From Oscillospiraceae bacterium (lineage in GTDB: Bacteria > Bacillota > Clostridia > Oscillospirales > Oscillospiraceae), in contig SVMM01000006.1 in NCBI GenBank assembly GCA_015067435.1, positions 62,001-126,000 on the forward strand: DNA of 64,000 bases, in the 5' to 3' direction. The translations under genes were made by a program, and so were the position numbers. Of the stretch, positions 1-22,626 are shown piece by piece (positions within the stretch are counted from its first letter, which is position 1; each line of letters begins with the position of its first letter). A model generated the notes under the pieces. It searched no databases, was not told where the DNA came from, and worked only from the letters and a program-made list of their open reading frames with translations.

Positions 1-1
1 T

Positions 2-14392
<14,391 letters not shown>

Positions 14393-14402
14393 AGCATCAT
14401 GC

Positions 14403-14441
14403 AGAGGAACGTTCCGCGCACGGGACGTTCCTCTCTTTTTT
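14403..14441 (+). terminator. Rho-independent terminator of the giant surface-protein gene
   Basis: A 14-bp stem starting AGAGGAACGT at 14403 pairs with its complement ending at 14434 around a CGCA tetraloop. It is followed by CTTTTTT. It lies 11 bases after the stop codon. Confidence 0.9.
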
Positions 14442-14531
14442 CAGAATAATTATTTACATATATTTATTTTTGTGATAAGCTGTAGCTCATAATGGATATA
14501 TGGCATCAATTCCGAAAGGAGCTTGTGGGGC

Positions 14532-15338
14532 ATGGAGTTCAGCATCACGGTTTTGGGCGCGCGCGGCTCGGTTCCCGTCAGCGGGAGCGCCTTTTCCCGA
14601 TACGGCGGGGCGACGACCTGCGTGCTGGTACACGCGGGGGAGCAGTACATTCTGCTGGACGCCGGAACGGGCATGATGTCGCTGCCGGAGGACGCCATGC
14701 GGCAAGACGCTCTGACGCTGCTGCTGACGCATCCCCACGTGGACCACATGCTGGGCCTGCCGCTGTGCCCCTATGTCATGTCGGATCGGAAGCGGCTGGA
14801 CATCTACGCCGTGCCGCGCGGCGGAAAAGACGCGCGCACGCAGATTTGCAGCCTGCTGGCGCCGCCGCTGTGGCCCGTGGGACCGGAGCTGCTGCCCGCC
14901 GACATCCGCTTCCATGACCTGACGGAGACGCTCAGCCTCGGTGAGGTGACGGTGGATGCCATGGAGGGCCTGCATCCGGGCGGCGTATCGTTGCTGCGGC
15001 TGACAGCGGGGGGCAAGCGTCTCGTCTTTGCCACCGACTGCACGCTCAACACCGCGTCGGAGCAGGAGGCCGCCGCGTTTTTCCGCGACTGTGACCTCGC
15101 GCTGCTCGACGGGCAGTACAGCGACGACGAATTCCCCTGCCGCGCGGACTTCGGCCACAACAGCTGGGGCTATGCCTCGCGCTTTGCCGCGCGCTGCGGC
15201 GTCAGGAGCCTTCGCATCATCCACCATGACCCCCACCGCTCGGACAGCGCGCTGGATGCGGCGGCGGAGGCCATTCGCGCCGTTAACCCCAACTACGACT
15301 TTGCGCGGGAAGGGGAGGTGATCCGCCTGTGTCAATGA
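14532..15338 (+). CDS. MBL-fold metallo-hydrolase
   Basis: 268 residues. The metal-binding motif H67-x-H69-x-D71-H72 (LTHPHVDHMLGL) is intact, and later His/Asp positions (FATDCT, HHDPHRSD) fit a two-metal beta-lactamase-fold hydrolase. The N-terminal LGARGSVPVSG and YGGATTC pattern resembles the PhnP/RNase Z-like branch, whose members are phosphodiesterases; the substrate cannot be told. I chose the ATG at 14532 because AAAGGAG at 14515-14521 is 10 bases upstream; an in-frame TTG at 14523 is too close. It is the first gene of the signalling operon and overlaps the HD-GYP gene by 10 bases. The promoter probably lies in 14445-14500, where CATAAT at 14488 is a possible -10, but no good -35 was found. 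Confidence 0.85.
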   Translation: MEFSITVLGARGSVPVSGSAFSRYGGATTCVLVHAGEQYILLDAGTGMMSLPEDAMRQDALTLLLTHPHVDHMLGLPLCPYVMSDRKRLDIYAVPRGGKDARTQICSLLAPPLWPVGPELLPADIRFHDLTETLSLGEVTVDAMEGLHPGGVSLLRLTAGGKRLVFATDCTLNTASEQEAAAFFRDCDLALLDGQYSDDEFPCRADFGHNSWGYASRFAARCGVRSLRIIHHDPHRSDSALDAAAEAIRAVNPNYDFAREGEVIRLCQ

Positions 15339-16786
15339 AATCCGACATGCAGCGCTTCCTCACGATGTGCCTTGAGGTCACGTCCGAGCACGATCGCGAG
15401 GCGCTGCTCTCCCGTATTCTGGACAGCGCAATGGACTGCGCCCATTCCGACGCGGGCACCCTGTACCTGCTGGAGGACGACGGGCTGCACTTCTGCCGCA
15501 TGGTCACGCGCTCGATGGGCGTGCGCCAGGGCGGGCACGACGCGCCCATCACGCTGCCGCCCGTGCCGCTGGAGCCGAAGTACGTGGCGGCGTGGGTCGC
15601 GCTGAACAACAAGCCCATCAACGTCGCCGACGTGCACACGGACACCCACTTCGACTTCACCGGCTCCATCCGCTACGACGCGATGACCGGCTACCGCACA
15701 CAGAGCATGCTGGTCGTGCCGATGTCCAACGACAAGGGCGAGCTGATCGGCGTGACGCAGCTCATCAACGCGCAGGGCAAAAACGGCGAGACGATCCCCT
15801 TCGATCCGTCGGTGGAGCTGCTGGTCTCGGCGCTGTCCTCGCTCTCCGCGATCAGCATCACCAACATGCGCTACGCCGAGCAGATCACCAGAATGCTCGA
15901 CTCCATCGTCGGCACGCTGTCGACCGCCATCGACGAACGCTCGCATTACAACGCCAACCACACGCGCAACATGGTCCGCGTGGGCGAAAACTTTCTCAAC
16001 TGGCTGGAGCGGACCGGCAGTCCGCGTGCCTTTGACGCGGTCAAGCGCCGCGCGTTCCTCATGAGCGTCTGGCTGCACGACGTAGGCAAGCTCGCCGTGC
16101 CGCTGACGGTCATGGACAAGAACAGCCGCCTCGGCCCCGCCATCGACGACATCCGCGCCCGCTTCCGCGTCATTGCCCTGCTCGACCGCATCGCTCTGCT
16201 GGAGGGGCGCATCGACGAATCGGAGCTTGCGCGCCGCGCGAAGGAGAACGGCGACGCGCTCGCCTTCATCGAGCAGATCAACACGTCCGGCTTCCTGCCG
16301 GATGATAAGCTCGCCCAGGTCGACGAGCTGGCAAAGCGCACCTACGTCGACGAAAACGGCGAAACGCAGCCGCTGCTGACAGAGGCGGAGCACGTCTGCC
16401 TCCAGATCCGCAAGGGCACGCTGACCGACGACGAGCGCAGGGTCATGCAGAGCCACGTGGTCGTCACGTCGAAGATCCTCGCCGGCATACTGTTCCCCAA
16501 GAGCTATTCGCAGGTGCCCGTATGGGCGTCGTCGCACCACGAGCTGCTCAACGGCGCGGGCTACCCCAACCACCTCAGGGGCGAGAGCATCCCCGACGAG
16601 GTGCGGCTTTTGACCATTCTGGATATCTTCGACGCGCTGACGGCGCACGACCGCCCCTACAAGCCGCCGATGTCGCTGGAAAAGGCGCTTAAGATTCTGC
16701 ACGAAATGGCGGAAAAAGAAGGAAGCCTCGACGGCGAGCTGCTTGCCGAATTTGAACAAAGCAAAGCATGGGAGGGAGTCATATGA
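15329..16786 (+). CDS. GAF-HD-GYP domain protein, probable c-di-GMP phosphodiesterase
   Basis: 485 residues from GTG, preceded by GGGGAGGTGAT six bases upstream. Residues about 15-185 form a GAF sensor domain. The HD pair is H250-D251 (WLHDVGKLAVP) and the second half carries HHELLNGAGYP at 403-413, followed by LRGESI. HD-GYP proteins hydrolyse c-di-GMP. Two oddities: the usual Asp of the HHExxDGxGYP motif is Asn, and about 150 residues separate HD from HHE instead of the usual 60 or so, because of an extra segment at about 262-365. Activity is therefore likely but not certain. The protein has no signal peptide or membrane segment, so it is cytoplasmic. Its stop overlaps the next start as ATGA, suggesting translational coupling. 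Confidence 0.9.
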   Translation: MSMKSDMQRFLTMCLEVTSEHDREALLSRILDSAMDCAHSDAGTLYLLEDDGLHFCRMVTRSMGVRQGGHDAPITLPPVPLEPKYVAAWVALNNKPINVADVHTDTHFDFTGSIRYDAMTGYRTQSMLVVPMSNDKGELIGVTQLINAQGKNGETIPFDPSVELLVSALSSLSAISITNMRYAEQITRMLDSIVGTLSTAIDERSHYNANHTRNMVRVGENFLNWLERTGSPRAFDAVKRRAFLMSVWLHDVGKLAVPLTVMDKNSRLGPAIDDIRARFRVIALLDRIALLEGRIDESELARRAKENGDALAFIEQINTSGFLPDDKLAQVDELAKRTYVDENGETQPLLTEAEHVCLQIRKGTLTDDERRVMQSHVVVTSKILAGILFPKSYSQVPVWASSHHELLNGAGYPNHLRGESIPDEVRLLTILDIFDALTAHDRPYKPPMSLEKALKILHEMAEKEGSLDGELLAEFEQSKAWEGVI

Positions 16787-18747
16787 AAAGGACATTGTCC
16801 GTCATCCTCACGCTGACGCTTCTGCTCGCGCTCTGCGCGCCCGCCCTCGCGGCGGACAGCGCCGCCGGCTCGACGCTGCGTCTGGAGGAGACCTCCGGCA
16901 CGGTCACGGTCAAAACCTCCGGTGGGCAGAGCAAGAGCGTCGTCAAGGGAATGCGCCTCTACAGCGGCTACACCGTTGAGACCGGCGCGTCCAGCTCGGC
17001 GTACATCAGTCTGGACGACGCCAAGGCGGTGAAGCTGGACGCCTCGACCAAGGTCGAGATCGCGAAGTCCGGCAAGAAGCTGGAGGTCTCGCTGACCGCG
17101 GGCAAGCTGCTTTTCGACGTCAAGCAACCGCTCGCCGCCGACGAATCGCTCAACATCCGCACGGCGACGTGCATCACGGGCATCCGCGGCTGCCTCGGAT
17201 TGATCGGGCCGGACTTCGTTACGGTTCTGGAGGGCGACGGCGTCAGCATCACCACAGCCGATGCAAAGACGATCCCGCTGAAAAGCGGCGAGATCACGCG
17301 CGTCCCGACGGACGGCGGCGAACCGCAGAGCGAGCAGGTCGACATGGAGAACATACCCGCCTTTGTGATCGAGGCGATCATGGAAGACCCCGACATGCAG
17401 GCGCGTCTTACCGAATCGATGCCGGAGCTTGACCAGCAGGAGCTGTTCGACGCGCTGCCGGAGAAGCAGGCGGAGGAAGCTGCCGCCGAAGAGGCTGCGG
17501 CGCAGGCCGCCGAGGCCGCAGCGGCGGAGCAGAACGCGGCCATCGCCGCCGAGGGCGAGCCGGAGCAGGTCTACGCCGCGGCGGAGCCGGAGAAGACTCC
17601 GGAGGAAACCGCGGCGGAGCGTGCCGCGCGAGCGGAGGCGCGTGCGCAGCGCGAGGCGGAGCGGCAGGCGCAGCAGCAACAGCAGCCGCAGCAACCTCAG
17701 CAACCGCAGCAGCCGCAACAGCCCGCGAATTCGCCGACGGAGCCGCTTGCCGACGCGGCGGCGATCTATGCACTGCTGAATACCTATGACACGGTCACCT
17801 TGCCGGCCGGCGTGCCCGCCAATGCGCCGCAGGGCTTCTCCTACGATGGTCTGACCATCGAAAGAGGAAAGACGCTGAAGCTGACCATGGCCAACACCGG
17901 AATTGTGTTCCCCGTCTCACGCCTCACGATCAAAAGCGGCGGCAGGCTGGAGATCGGTGCGAACGTGACGCTGGAGATCGACGGCACCAACAGATCCGTC
18001 AACGAAGGCACGCTCGCCAACAACGGCGGCATCGATACGACGGCGCAGGAGCTTCTCAACAAAACAGGCAGCACCTACAGCGGGACCGGCACAGTCACCG
18101 GCGACAAGCTGCTGTTCAACGTGACGTTCGACGCCGGCGACGGCACGTTCGGCAACGAATCGACGCTTCCCCTGTCGGTCGCGTACGGCGCGAATCTCAT
18201 TGGCGCCCTCGTCGGCCAGACGCAGCCCACGTACGCAAACCATGACTTGGTCGGCTGGTACTACGACAGCAACTTCCGGCAGTCGGTCGGCAACACCGAC
18301 ACCGTCAAAAACCACACGACGTTGTTCGCCTTGTGGCGGAACACTCTCGCCCCCGTCCCCCAGCAGGCAGCCGACACATACGCGCTGAACCGGCTGTTCG
18401 CCAACAGCAGCAACGTGACGGTCTATTGCGGCGGAACCTATTCGAACCTGACGCTGTCGAGCGGTCAGACCCTGACCCTTGTCCAAACGAGCGGCAGCAC
18501 GGACACCACCGTCATCAATACGCTGACCATTGCATCCGGCGGCACGCTGATAATCGAGCAGGGCGCCAAGCTCACGCTGAACAACGCGACCAACAACAGC
18601 GGTGTCTTTACCAACGACGGTACTGTTACAAGCAACGCGGGCTTCAACAACGCCGCCGGCGGCACGGTAAACAACAACGGCACGTTCACCAACGGCGCGG
18701 GCGGCAGCATAACGAACAACGGCACCTGGAACGGCCCGCGGCCCTGA
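16783..18747 (+). CDS. Secreted FecR-domain protein 1, with an InlB-type repeat
   Basis: 654 residues. A signal peptide (residues 1-23, ending ALA) is followed by a FecR domain at about 30-165 (LEETSGTVTV, GMRLYSGYTVETG, NIRTATCITGIRG). Then come an Ala/Glu-rich segment that looks helical, a Gln/Pro-rich stretch, one InlB/Listeria-Bacteroides-type repeat (VTFDAGDGTFG to TTLFALWRN) and a low-complexity tail rich in NNG and TNDGTV. No TonB or sigma-factor partner is present, so this is not iron-siderophore FecR; such FecR domains are thought to sense or bind in the envelope. The start is the ATG after GGAGGG at 16771. Codons for residues 6-136 are almost identical to those of the next gene, while the rest differs. 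Confidence 0.88.
   Translation: MKRTLSVILTLTLLLALCAPALAADSAAGSTLRLEETSGTVTVKTSGGQSKSVVKGMRLYSGYTVETGASSSAYISLDDAKAVKLDASTKVEIAKSGKKLEVSLTAGKLLFDVKQPLAADESLNIRTATCITGIRGCLGLIGPDFVTVLEGDGVSITTADAKTIPLKSGEITRVPTDGGEPQSEQVDMENIPAFVIEAIMEDPDMQARLTESMPELDQQELFDALPEKQAEEAAAEEAAAQAAEAAAAEQNAAIAAEGEPEQVYAAAEPEKTPEETAAERAARAEARAQREAERQAQQQQQPQQPQQPQQPQQPANSPTEPLADAAAIYALLNTYDTVTLPAGVPANAPQGFSYDGLTIERGKTLKLTMANTGIVFPVSRLTIKSGGRLEIGANVTLEIDGTNRSVNEGTLANNGGIDTTAQELLNKTGSTYSGTGTVTGDKLLFNVTFDAGDGTFGNESTLPLSVAYGANLIGALVGQTQPTYANHDLVGWYYDSNFRQSVGNTDTVKNHTTLFALWRNTLAPVPQQAADTYALNRLFANSSNVTVYCGGTYSNLTLSSGQTLTLVQTSGSTDTTVINTLTIASGGTLIIEQGAKLTLNNATNNSGVFTNDGTVTSNAGFNNAAGGTVNNNGTFTNGAGGSITNNGTWNGPRP
16798..17191 (+). 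repeat. 394-bp direct repeat, copy 1 (FecR head)
   Basis: Matches 18810-19203 base for base except one silent A/G difference at 17127 versus 19139. It covers the signal peptide and FecR core. Similarity stops abruptly after the CITGIRG codons. Confidence 0.95.
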
Positions 18748-18794
18748 TCGCATCAGACGTCCCACAGGTTCCAATTAGCACAGGAGGTATCGCT

Positions 18795-20687
18795 ATGAAA
18801 CGGTTCGCATCCGTCATCCTCACGCTGACGCTTCTGCTCGCGCTCTGCGCGCCCGCCCTCGCGGCGGACAGCGCCGCCGGCTCGACGCTGCGTCTGGAGG
18901 AGACCTCCGGCACGGTCACGGTCAAAACCTCCGGTGGGCAGAGCAAGAGCGTCGTCAAGGGAATGCGCCTCTACAGCGGCTACACCGTTGAGACCGGCGC
19001 GTCCAGCTCGGCGTACATCAGTCTGGACGACGCCAAGGCGGTGAAGCTGGACGCCTCGACCAAGGTCGAGATCGCGAAGTCCGGCAAGAAGCTGGAGGTC
19101 TCGCTGACCGCGGGCAAGCTGCTTTTCGACGTCAAGCAGCCGCTCGCCGCCGACGAATCGCTCAACATCCGCACGGCGACGTGCATCACGGGCATCCGCG
19201 GCTCCTTCGGCTGGATCGGTTTGAACGACGTCGCCCTGATGGAGGGGCACGCCGGCGTCACCGTGCCCGGAGCGGACGGCTGGAGCGTCTCGCGCCCGCT
19301 GGCGAACGGCGAACGCGTCGTCATTCCCGAGGACGGCGGCGCGCCGGTCGGCGCGCCGATCACCGCCGCGGACGTGCCCGCCTTCGTGGTCGAGGCGATC
19401 ATGAACGATCCGGCGCTGCAAGCGAAGATCGCGGCGGCGATGCCGACGCTCGACATCGCCGCGCTGATCAAGAGCCTGCCGGAGAAGCAGGCGCGGGAGG
19501 CGGCAGCCGAGAAGGCGGCGCAGCAGGCGGCGGACGCCGCGCTCGCGGCGCAGAATGCCACCATTGCCGCCGAGGGCGAGCCGAAGCCGGTCTACACCGC
19601 CGCACAGCCGGAAAAAACGCCGGAGGAGATCGCGGCGGAGCGCGCCGCGCGCGCGGAGGCGCGCGAACAGCGCAGACAGGAGCGCCAACAGCAGCAGGCG
19701 GCGCAGCCCCAGCCCCAGCCAATGGTCTTTACCGCCTTGCCCAGTGATCAGAATTTGCAGACGGCGCTGAATGACACGCAGTACAGCATAGTCCGCATCC
19801 CCACCGTTTCCGCCGGCAACGCCCCCCATCAGGATTATGAGGATCTGAATATCCCCGCAGGCAAAACACTGGAAATCTATCAAATCAATAATCTGGCCCA
19901 AGGCAGCGCATATGACGCCCCGTCCTTCACGAACCTGACCAACGCGGGTACACTGGTGATCGAAAGCGGAGTCAGGGGTACGAACAACGAGTACGTGACC
20001 TTCTCCGCTCTGAACAACCGCGGCACGATTGAGATTGGTGGCAACGGCGCGCAGGTGACGCTCAAGCTCTCCGCGGGCGCTTCCAATAACAACAGCGGCA
20101 CGATCAAGAACGAGGGCACGATCACGCTGCAAAGCGGCGGCGCGGCCTCCTCGGGGACGCTGACCAACACGGGCACGATCAACAACGACGGCACGATCTT
20201 GATTGATGGCGGAGCCACGCTTGCCAACGCCGCCGGGGCGACCCTCACCAGCAGTAACGCGATCACGCTGCAAAGCGGCGGTCAGCTCACCAACAGCGGC
20301 ACGCTCACGATCGGCGGCGCCACCGGACTTGTCGTCACCAGTTCGGGCGGCACGATCACCAACACGGGCGCGGGGAAGATCACGGTCAACAGCACGCTCA
20401 GTCTGCAGGGCGGCACGTTCAACAACAGCGCCACGCTCACGATCGAATCGAGCACCGACACCCAACATGGGCTCTTCATTTACGCCGGTGTTACCCTTAC
20501 CAACACGGGCACGATCACCAACAAAGGCAAAATCGACAACGACAGCAACAACGTTACCAACAGCGGCACGATCACAAACAACGGCACATTCACCAACAGC
20601 GGCACGATCACAAACAGTGGCAGCGGTGCAATCGTCGGCGCGGTCACCAATATCAACAATGGCAGCGTCGTAAATCCGCAGCCCTGA
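18795..20687 (+). CDS. Secreted FecR-domain protein 2
   Basis: 630 residues from the ATG preceded by AGGAGGT at 18782-18788. Signal peptide and FecR core (to about residue 136) are nearly identical to those of the upstream paralogue. The end of the FecR domain diverges (SFGWIGLNDVALMEG). An Ala/Glu/Arg-rich, probably helical segment and a Gln-rich stretch follow. The C-terminal third is made of short repeats of the form GTITNNGTFTNSG, a beta-solenoid-like composition also seen in autotransporter passengers. It lacks the InlB repeat of paralogue 1. It sits 47 bases after paralogue 1 and directly before the CHASE2 cyclase. The likely role is an extracytoplasmic partner of the CHASE2 sensor; this is inference from gene order. 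Confidence 0.88.
   Translation: MKRFASVILTLTLLLALCAPALAADSAAGSTLRLEETSGTVTVKTSGGQSKSVVKGMRLYSGYTVETGASSSAYISLDDAKAVKLDASTKVEIAKSGKKLEVSLTAGKLLFDVKQPLAADESLNIRTATCITGIRGSFGWIGLNDVALMEGHAGVTVPGADGWSVSRPLANGERVVIPEDGGAPVGAPITAADVPAFVVEAIMNDPALQAKIAAAMPTLDIAALIKSLPEKQAREAAAEKAAQQAADAALAAQNATIAAEGEPKPVYTAAQPEKTPEEIAAERAARAEAREQRRQERQQQQAAQPQPQPMVFTALPSDQNLQTALNDTQYSIVRIPTVSAGNAPHQDYEDLNIPAGKTLEIYQINNLAQGSAYDAPSFTNLTNAGTLVIESGVRGTNNEYVTFSALNNRGTIEIGGNGAQVTLKLSAGASNNNSGTIKNEGTITLQSGGAASSGTLTNTGTINNDGTILIDGGATLANAAGATLTSSNAITLQSGGQLTNSGTLTIGGATGLVVTSSGGTITNTGAGKITVNSTLSLQGGTFNNSATLTIESSTDTQHGLFIYAGVTLTNTGTITNKGKIDNDSNNVTNSGTITNNGTFTNSGTITNSGSGAIVGAVTNINNGSVVNPQP
18810..19203 (+). repeat. 394-bp direct repeat, copy 2 (FecR head)
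   Basis: Partner of 16798-17191, displaced by exactly 2012 bp. One mismatch was seen on direct comparison of the two segments. Confidence 0.95.
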
Positions 20688-20723
20688 CGCGGGCACATCA
20701 AAGCATATCGGGAGGAAACCGAC

Positions 20724-20789
20724 ATGAAACGCATCGCATCCATCGTTCCCGCGCCGCAGATGCCGCGCTCCGGCTGTAACCACCCATGA
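20724..20789 (+). CDS. 21-codon mini-ORF, possible FecR-gene relic or coupling ORF
   Basis: An ATG at 20724 with a strong ribosome binding site (GGGAGGAAA, spacing 5) opens a 21-residue frame beginning MKRIASIVP. This resembles the FecR signal-peptide start MKRFASVIL at both protein and DNA level. Its TGA overlaps the ATG of the cyclase gene as ATGA at 20786-20789. The cyclase start has no SD of its own, so translation of this ORF probably delivers ribosomes to it. It may be the remnant of a third FecR copy. Confidence 0.5.
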   Translation: MKRIASIVPAPQMPRSGCNHP

Positions 20790-22594
20790 AAAAACATCCT
20801 TTGATCCTCCGCCTCGCGATCGCGCTCGCGGTCGCGGCGGCGATGACCGCCCTCGCCGCGTCCGGCCTGCTTGACAGCGCGGACGGCGCGGCGAGCGATG
20901 CGGTGTACCAGCAGCCGGTGGGCGCGGACGGCGAGGTCGTCGTCGTGGGCATCGACCAGCGCGCGCTGGAGGAGCTGGGGCCGTTCCCGTGGCCGCGCAG
21001 CGTGATCGCCGACGCCATCGGCTACCTCAACTCCGACCCCGACGAGCGCCCGAGCGTCATCGGCATCGACGTTTTGTTCATCGGCGAGAGCACCGACCCC
21101 GACGCGGACGCGTACCTCGTGGAGGTCGCGGACGAGTACAACAACGTGGTCTTCGCCTCCGCCGCCACCTTCGGCAGCGAGCTGGTGCAGAACGGCGATG
21201 GCACGTTCTACATGGACGACCGCGCCGTGCTGGCGTGGGACAGCCCGTTCGACGCGCTCGCCGCCGTCAGCCACACGGGCCAGATCAACGCCATGCCCGA
21301 CGCCGACGGCCTCATCCGCCACATGCTGCTGTATGTCGACGTGCCGGGCGTGGGGCGCGTGCCCTCGTTCTCGCGCAAGCTCTACGAGCTGTGGTGCGCG
21401 GACCACGGCGAGACGCCGAACCCCCAGCCCCGCGTCAACGAGGACGGCTTCTTCTACCTGCCCTACACCGCCAAGCCCGGCGGATACTACGACAGCGTGT
21501 CCGTCGTCGATCTTGTCAACGGCGAGATCGAGCCGGACTACTTCGCGGGCAAGATCGTGCTGATCGCGCCCTACGCCGCGGGCTTGCAGGACGCCTACCT
21601 CACCGCTGTGGATCACGCCGAGCCGATGTACGGCATCGAGATCCAGGCGAACGCCATCGACTCCTACCGCGCCGCCTTCTTCCCGCGGGAGCTGGGCGGC
21701 CGCTGGCAGCTGGCGCTTACGTTCGTGCTGTGCTTCCTTGCGATGCTGTGGTTCTACGACCGCAAGGTCAGCCTTGCGCTGCCCGTGTGGGCGGCGCTCT
21801 CCGCCGGATGGGTGGGGCTGTGCGTGCTGCTGTACCGCTCCGGCGTCATCCTTCATGTGCTGTGGGTGCCGCTGTTCATCACGGCGCTGTTCGTCGCCTC
21901 CGTGGCTGTGAACTACGTCCGCGCCCAGCGCGAAAAGCACCGCGTGCAGAACACCTTCGGCCACTATGTCGACCCCGCCGTCATGAAGCAGCTGCTCGAA
22001 CACGGCAGCGGCGAGCTGGAGCTGGGCGGCAAGCTGTACGACATCGCGGTGCTGTTCGTGGATATCCGCGGCTTCACCACCATGAGCGAGGCGCTCGACC
22101 CGCCGACGGTCGTTGAGATCATCAACAAGTACCTGACGCTGACGACCGAGTGCATCATGAAGAACCACGGCACGCTGGACAAGTTCGTCGGCGACTGCAC
22201 GATGGCGTTCTGGAACGCCCCCTTCCCGCAGGAGGACGCGATCTACCTCGCCTGCCGTGCCGCCATGGACATGGTCGAGGGCTCGAAGGCGGTCGGCGAG
22301 GAGCTGATGGAGCGCTTCGGGCGCTCGGTCTCCTTCGGCGTGGGCGTCAACTACGGTCCCGCCGTCGTGGGCAACATCGGCGCGCCGAAGCGCATGGACT
22401 ACACCGCCATCGGCGACACGGTCAACACCGCCGCGCGTCTGGAGGCGAACGCCCCCGGCGGCACGGTCTACATCTCCCGCGTCGTGGCGGACGCCCTCGG
22501 CGACCGCGCCAGGACCACGTCGCTCGGCGGCAGCATCAAGCTCAAGGGCAAGGCTGAGGGCTTCGAGGTGCTCACGCTGGACGCTCTGGAATAA
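20786..22594 (+). CDS. CHASE2-domain class III adenylate cyclase
   Basis: 602 residues. An N-terminal membrane segment (about 9-27) precedes an extracytoplasmic CHASE2 sensor domain (about 35-300, including VVVVGIDQRALEELG and WPRSVIADAI). Three membrane segments at about 310-375 and a short linker lead to the cyclase domain (about 415-595). Metal-binding Asp residues are D426 (FVDIRGFT) and D470 (KFVGDCTMAFW). K466 and the Asp of DYTAIGD match the adenine-specific residues, and NTAARLE supplies the transition-state Asn and Arg, so the product is predicted to be cAMP. FecR proteins are, from general knowledge, frequent neighbours of CHASE2 receptors. No cAMP receptor is visible in the window. 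Its start overlaps the upstream mini-ORF. Confidence 0.93.
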   Translation: MKKHPLILRLAIALAVAAAMTALAASGLLDSADGAASDAVYQQPVGADGEVVVVGIDQRALEELGPFPWPRSVIADAIGYLNSDPDERPSVIGIDVLFIGESTDPDADAYLVEVADEYNNVVFASAATFGSELVQNGDGTFYMDDRAVLAWDSPFDALAAVSHTGQINAMPDADGLIRHMLLYVDVPGVGRVPSFSRKLYELWCADHGETPNPQPRVNEDGFFYLPYTAKPGGYYDSVSVVDLVNGEIEPDYFAGKIVLIAPYAAGLQDAYLTAVDHAEPMYGIEIQANAIDSYRAAFFPRELGGRWQLALTFVLCFLAMLWFYDRKVSLALPVWAALSAGWVGLCVLLYRSGVILHVLWVPLFITALFVASVAVNYVRAQREKHRVQNTFGHYVDPAVMKQLLEHGSGELELGGKLYDIAVLFVDIRGFTTMSEALDPPTVVEIINKYLTLTTECIMKNHGTLDKFVGDCTMAFWNAPFPQEDAIYLACRAAMDMVEGSKAVGEELMERFGRSVSFGVGVNYGPAVVGNIGAPKRMDYTAIGDTVNTAARLEANAPGGTVYISRVVADALGDRARTTSLGGSIKLKGKAEGFEVLTLDALE

Positions 22595-22626
22595 CCCGTC
22601 AAATAACAAGGAAGAAGGATAAAACG

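Noticed and set aside
16783-20687. FecR genes as parts of an iron-siderophore FecIRA system
   Set aside because: No ECF sigma factor, TonB-dependent receptor or outer-membrane gene is present, and both proteins are secreted rather than inner-membrane anti-sigma factors.
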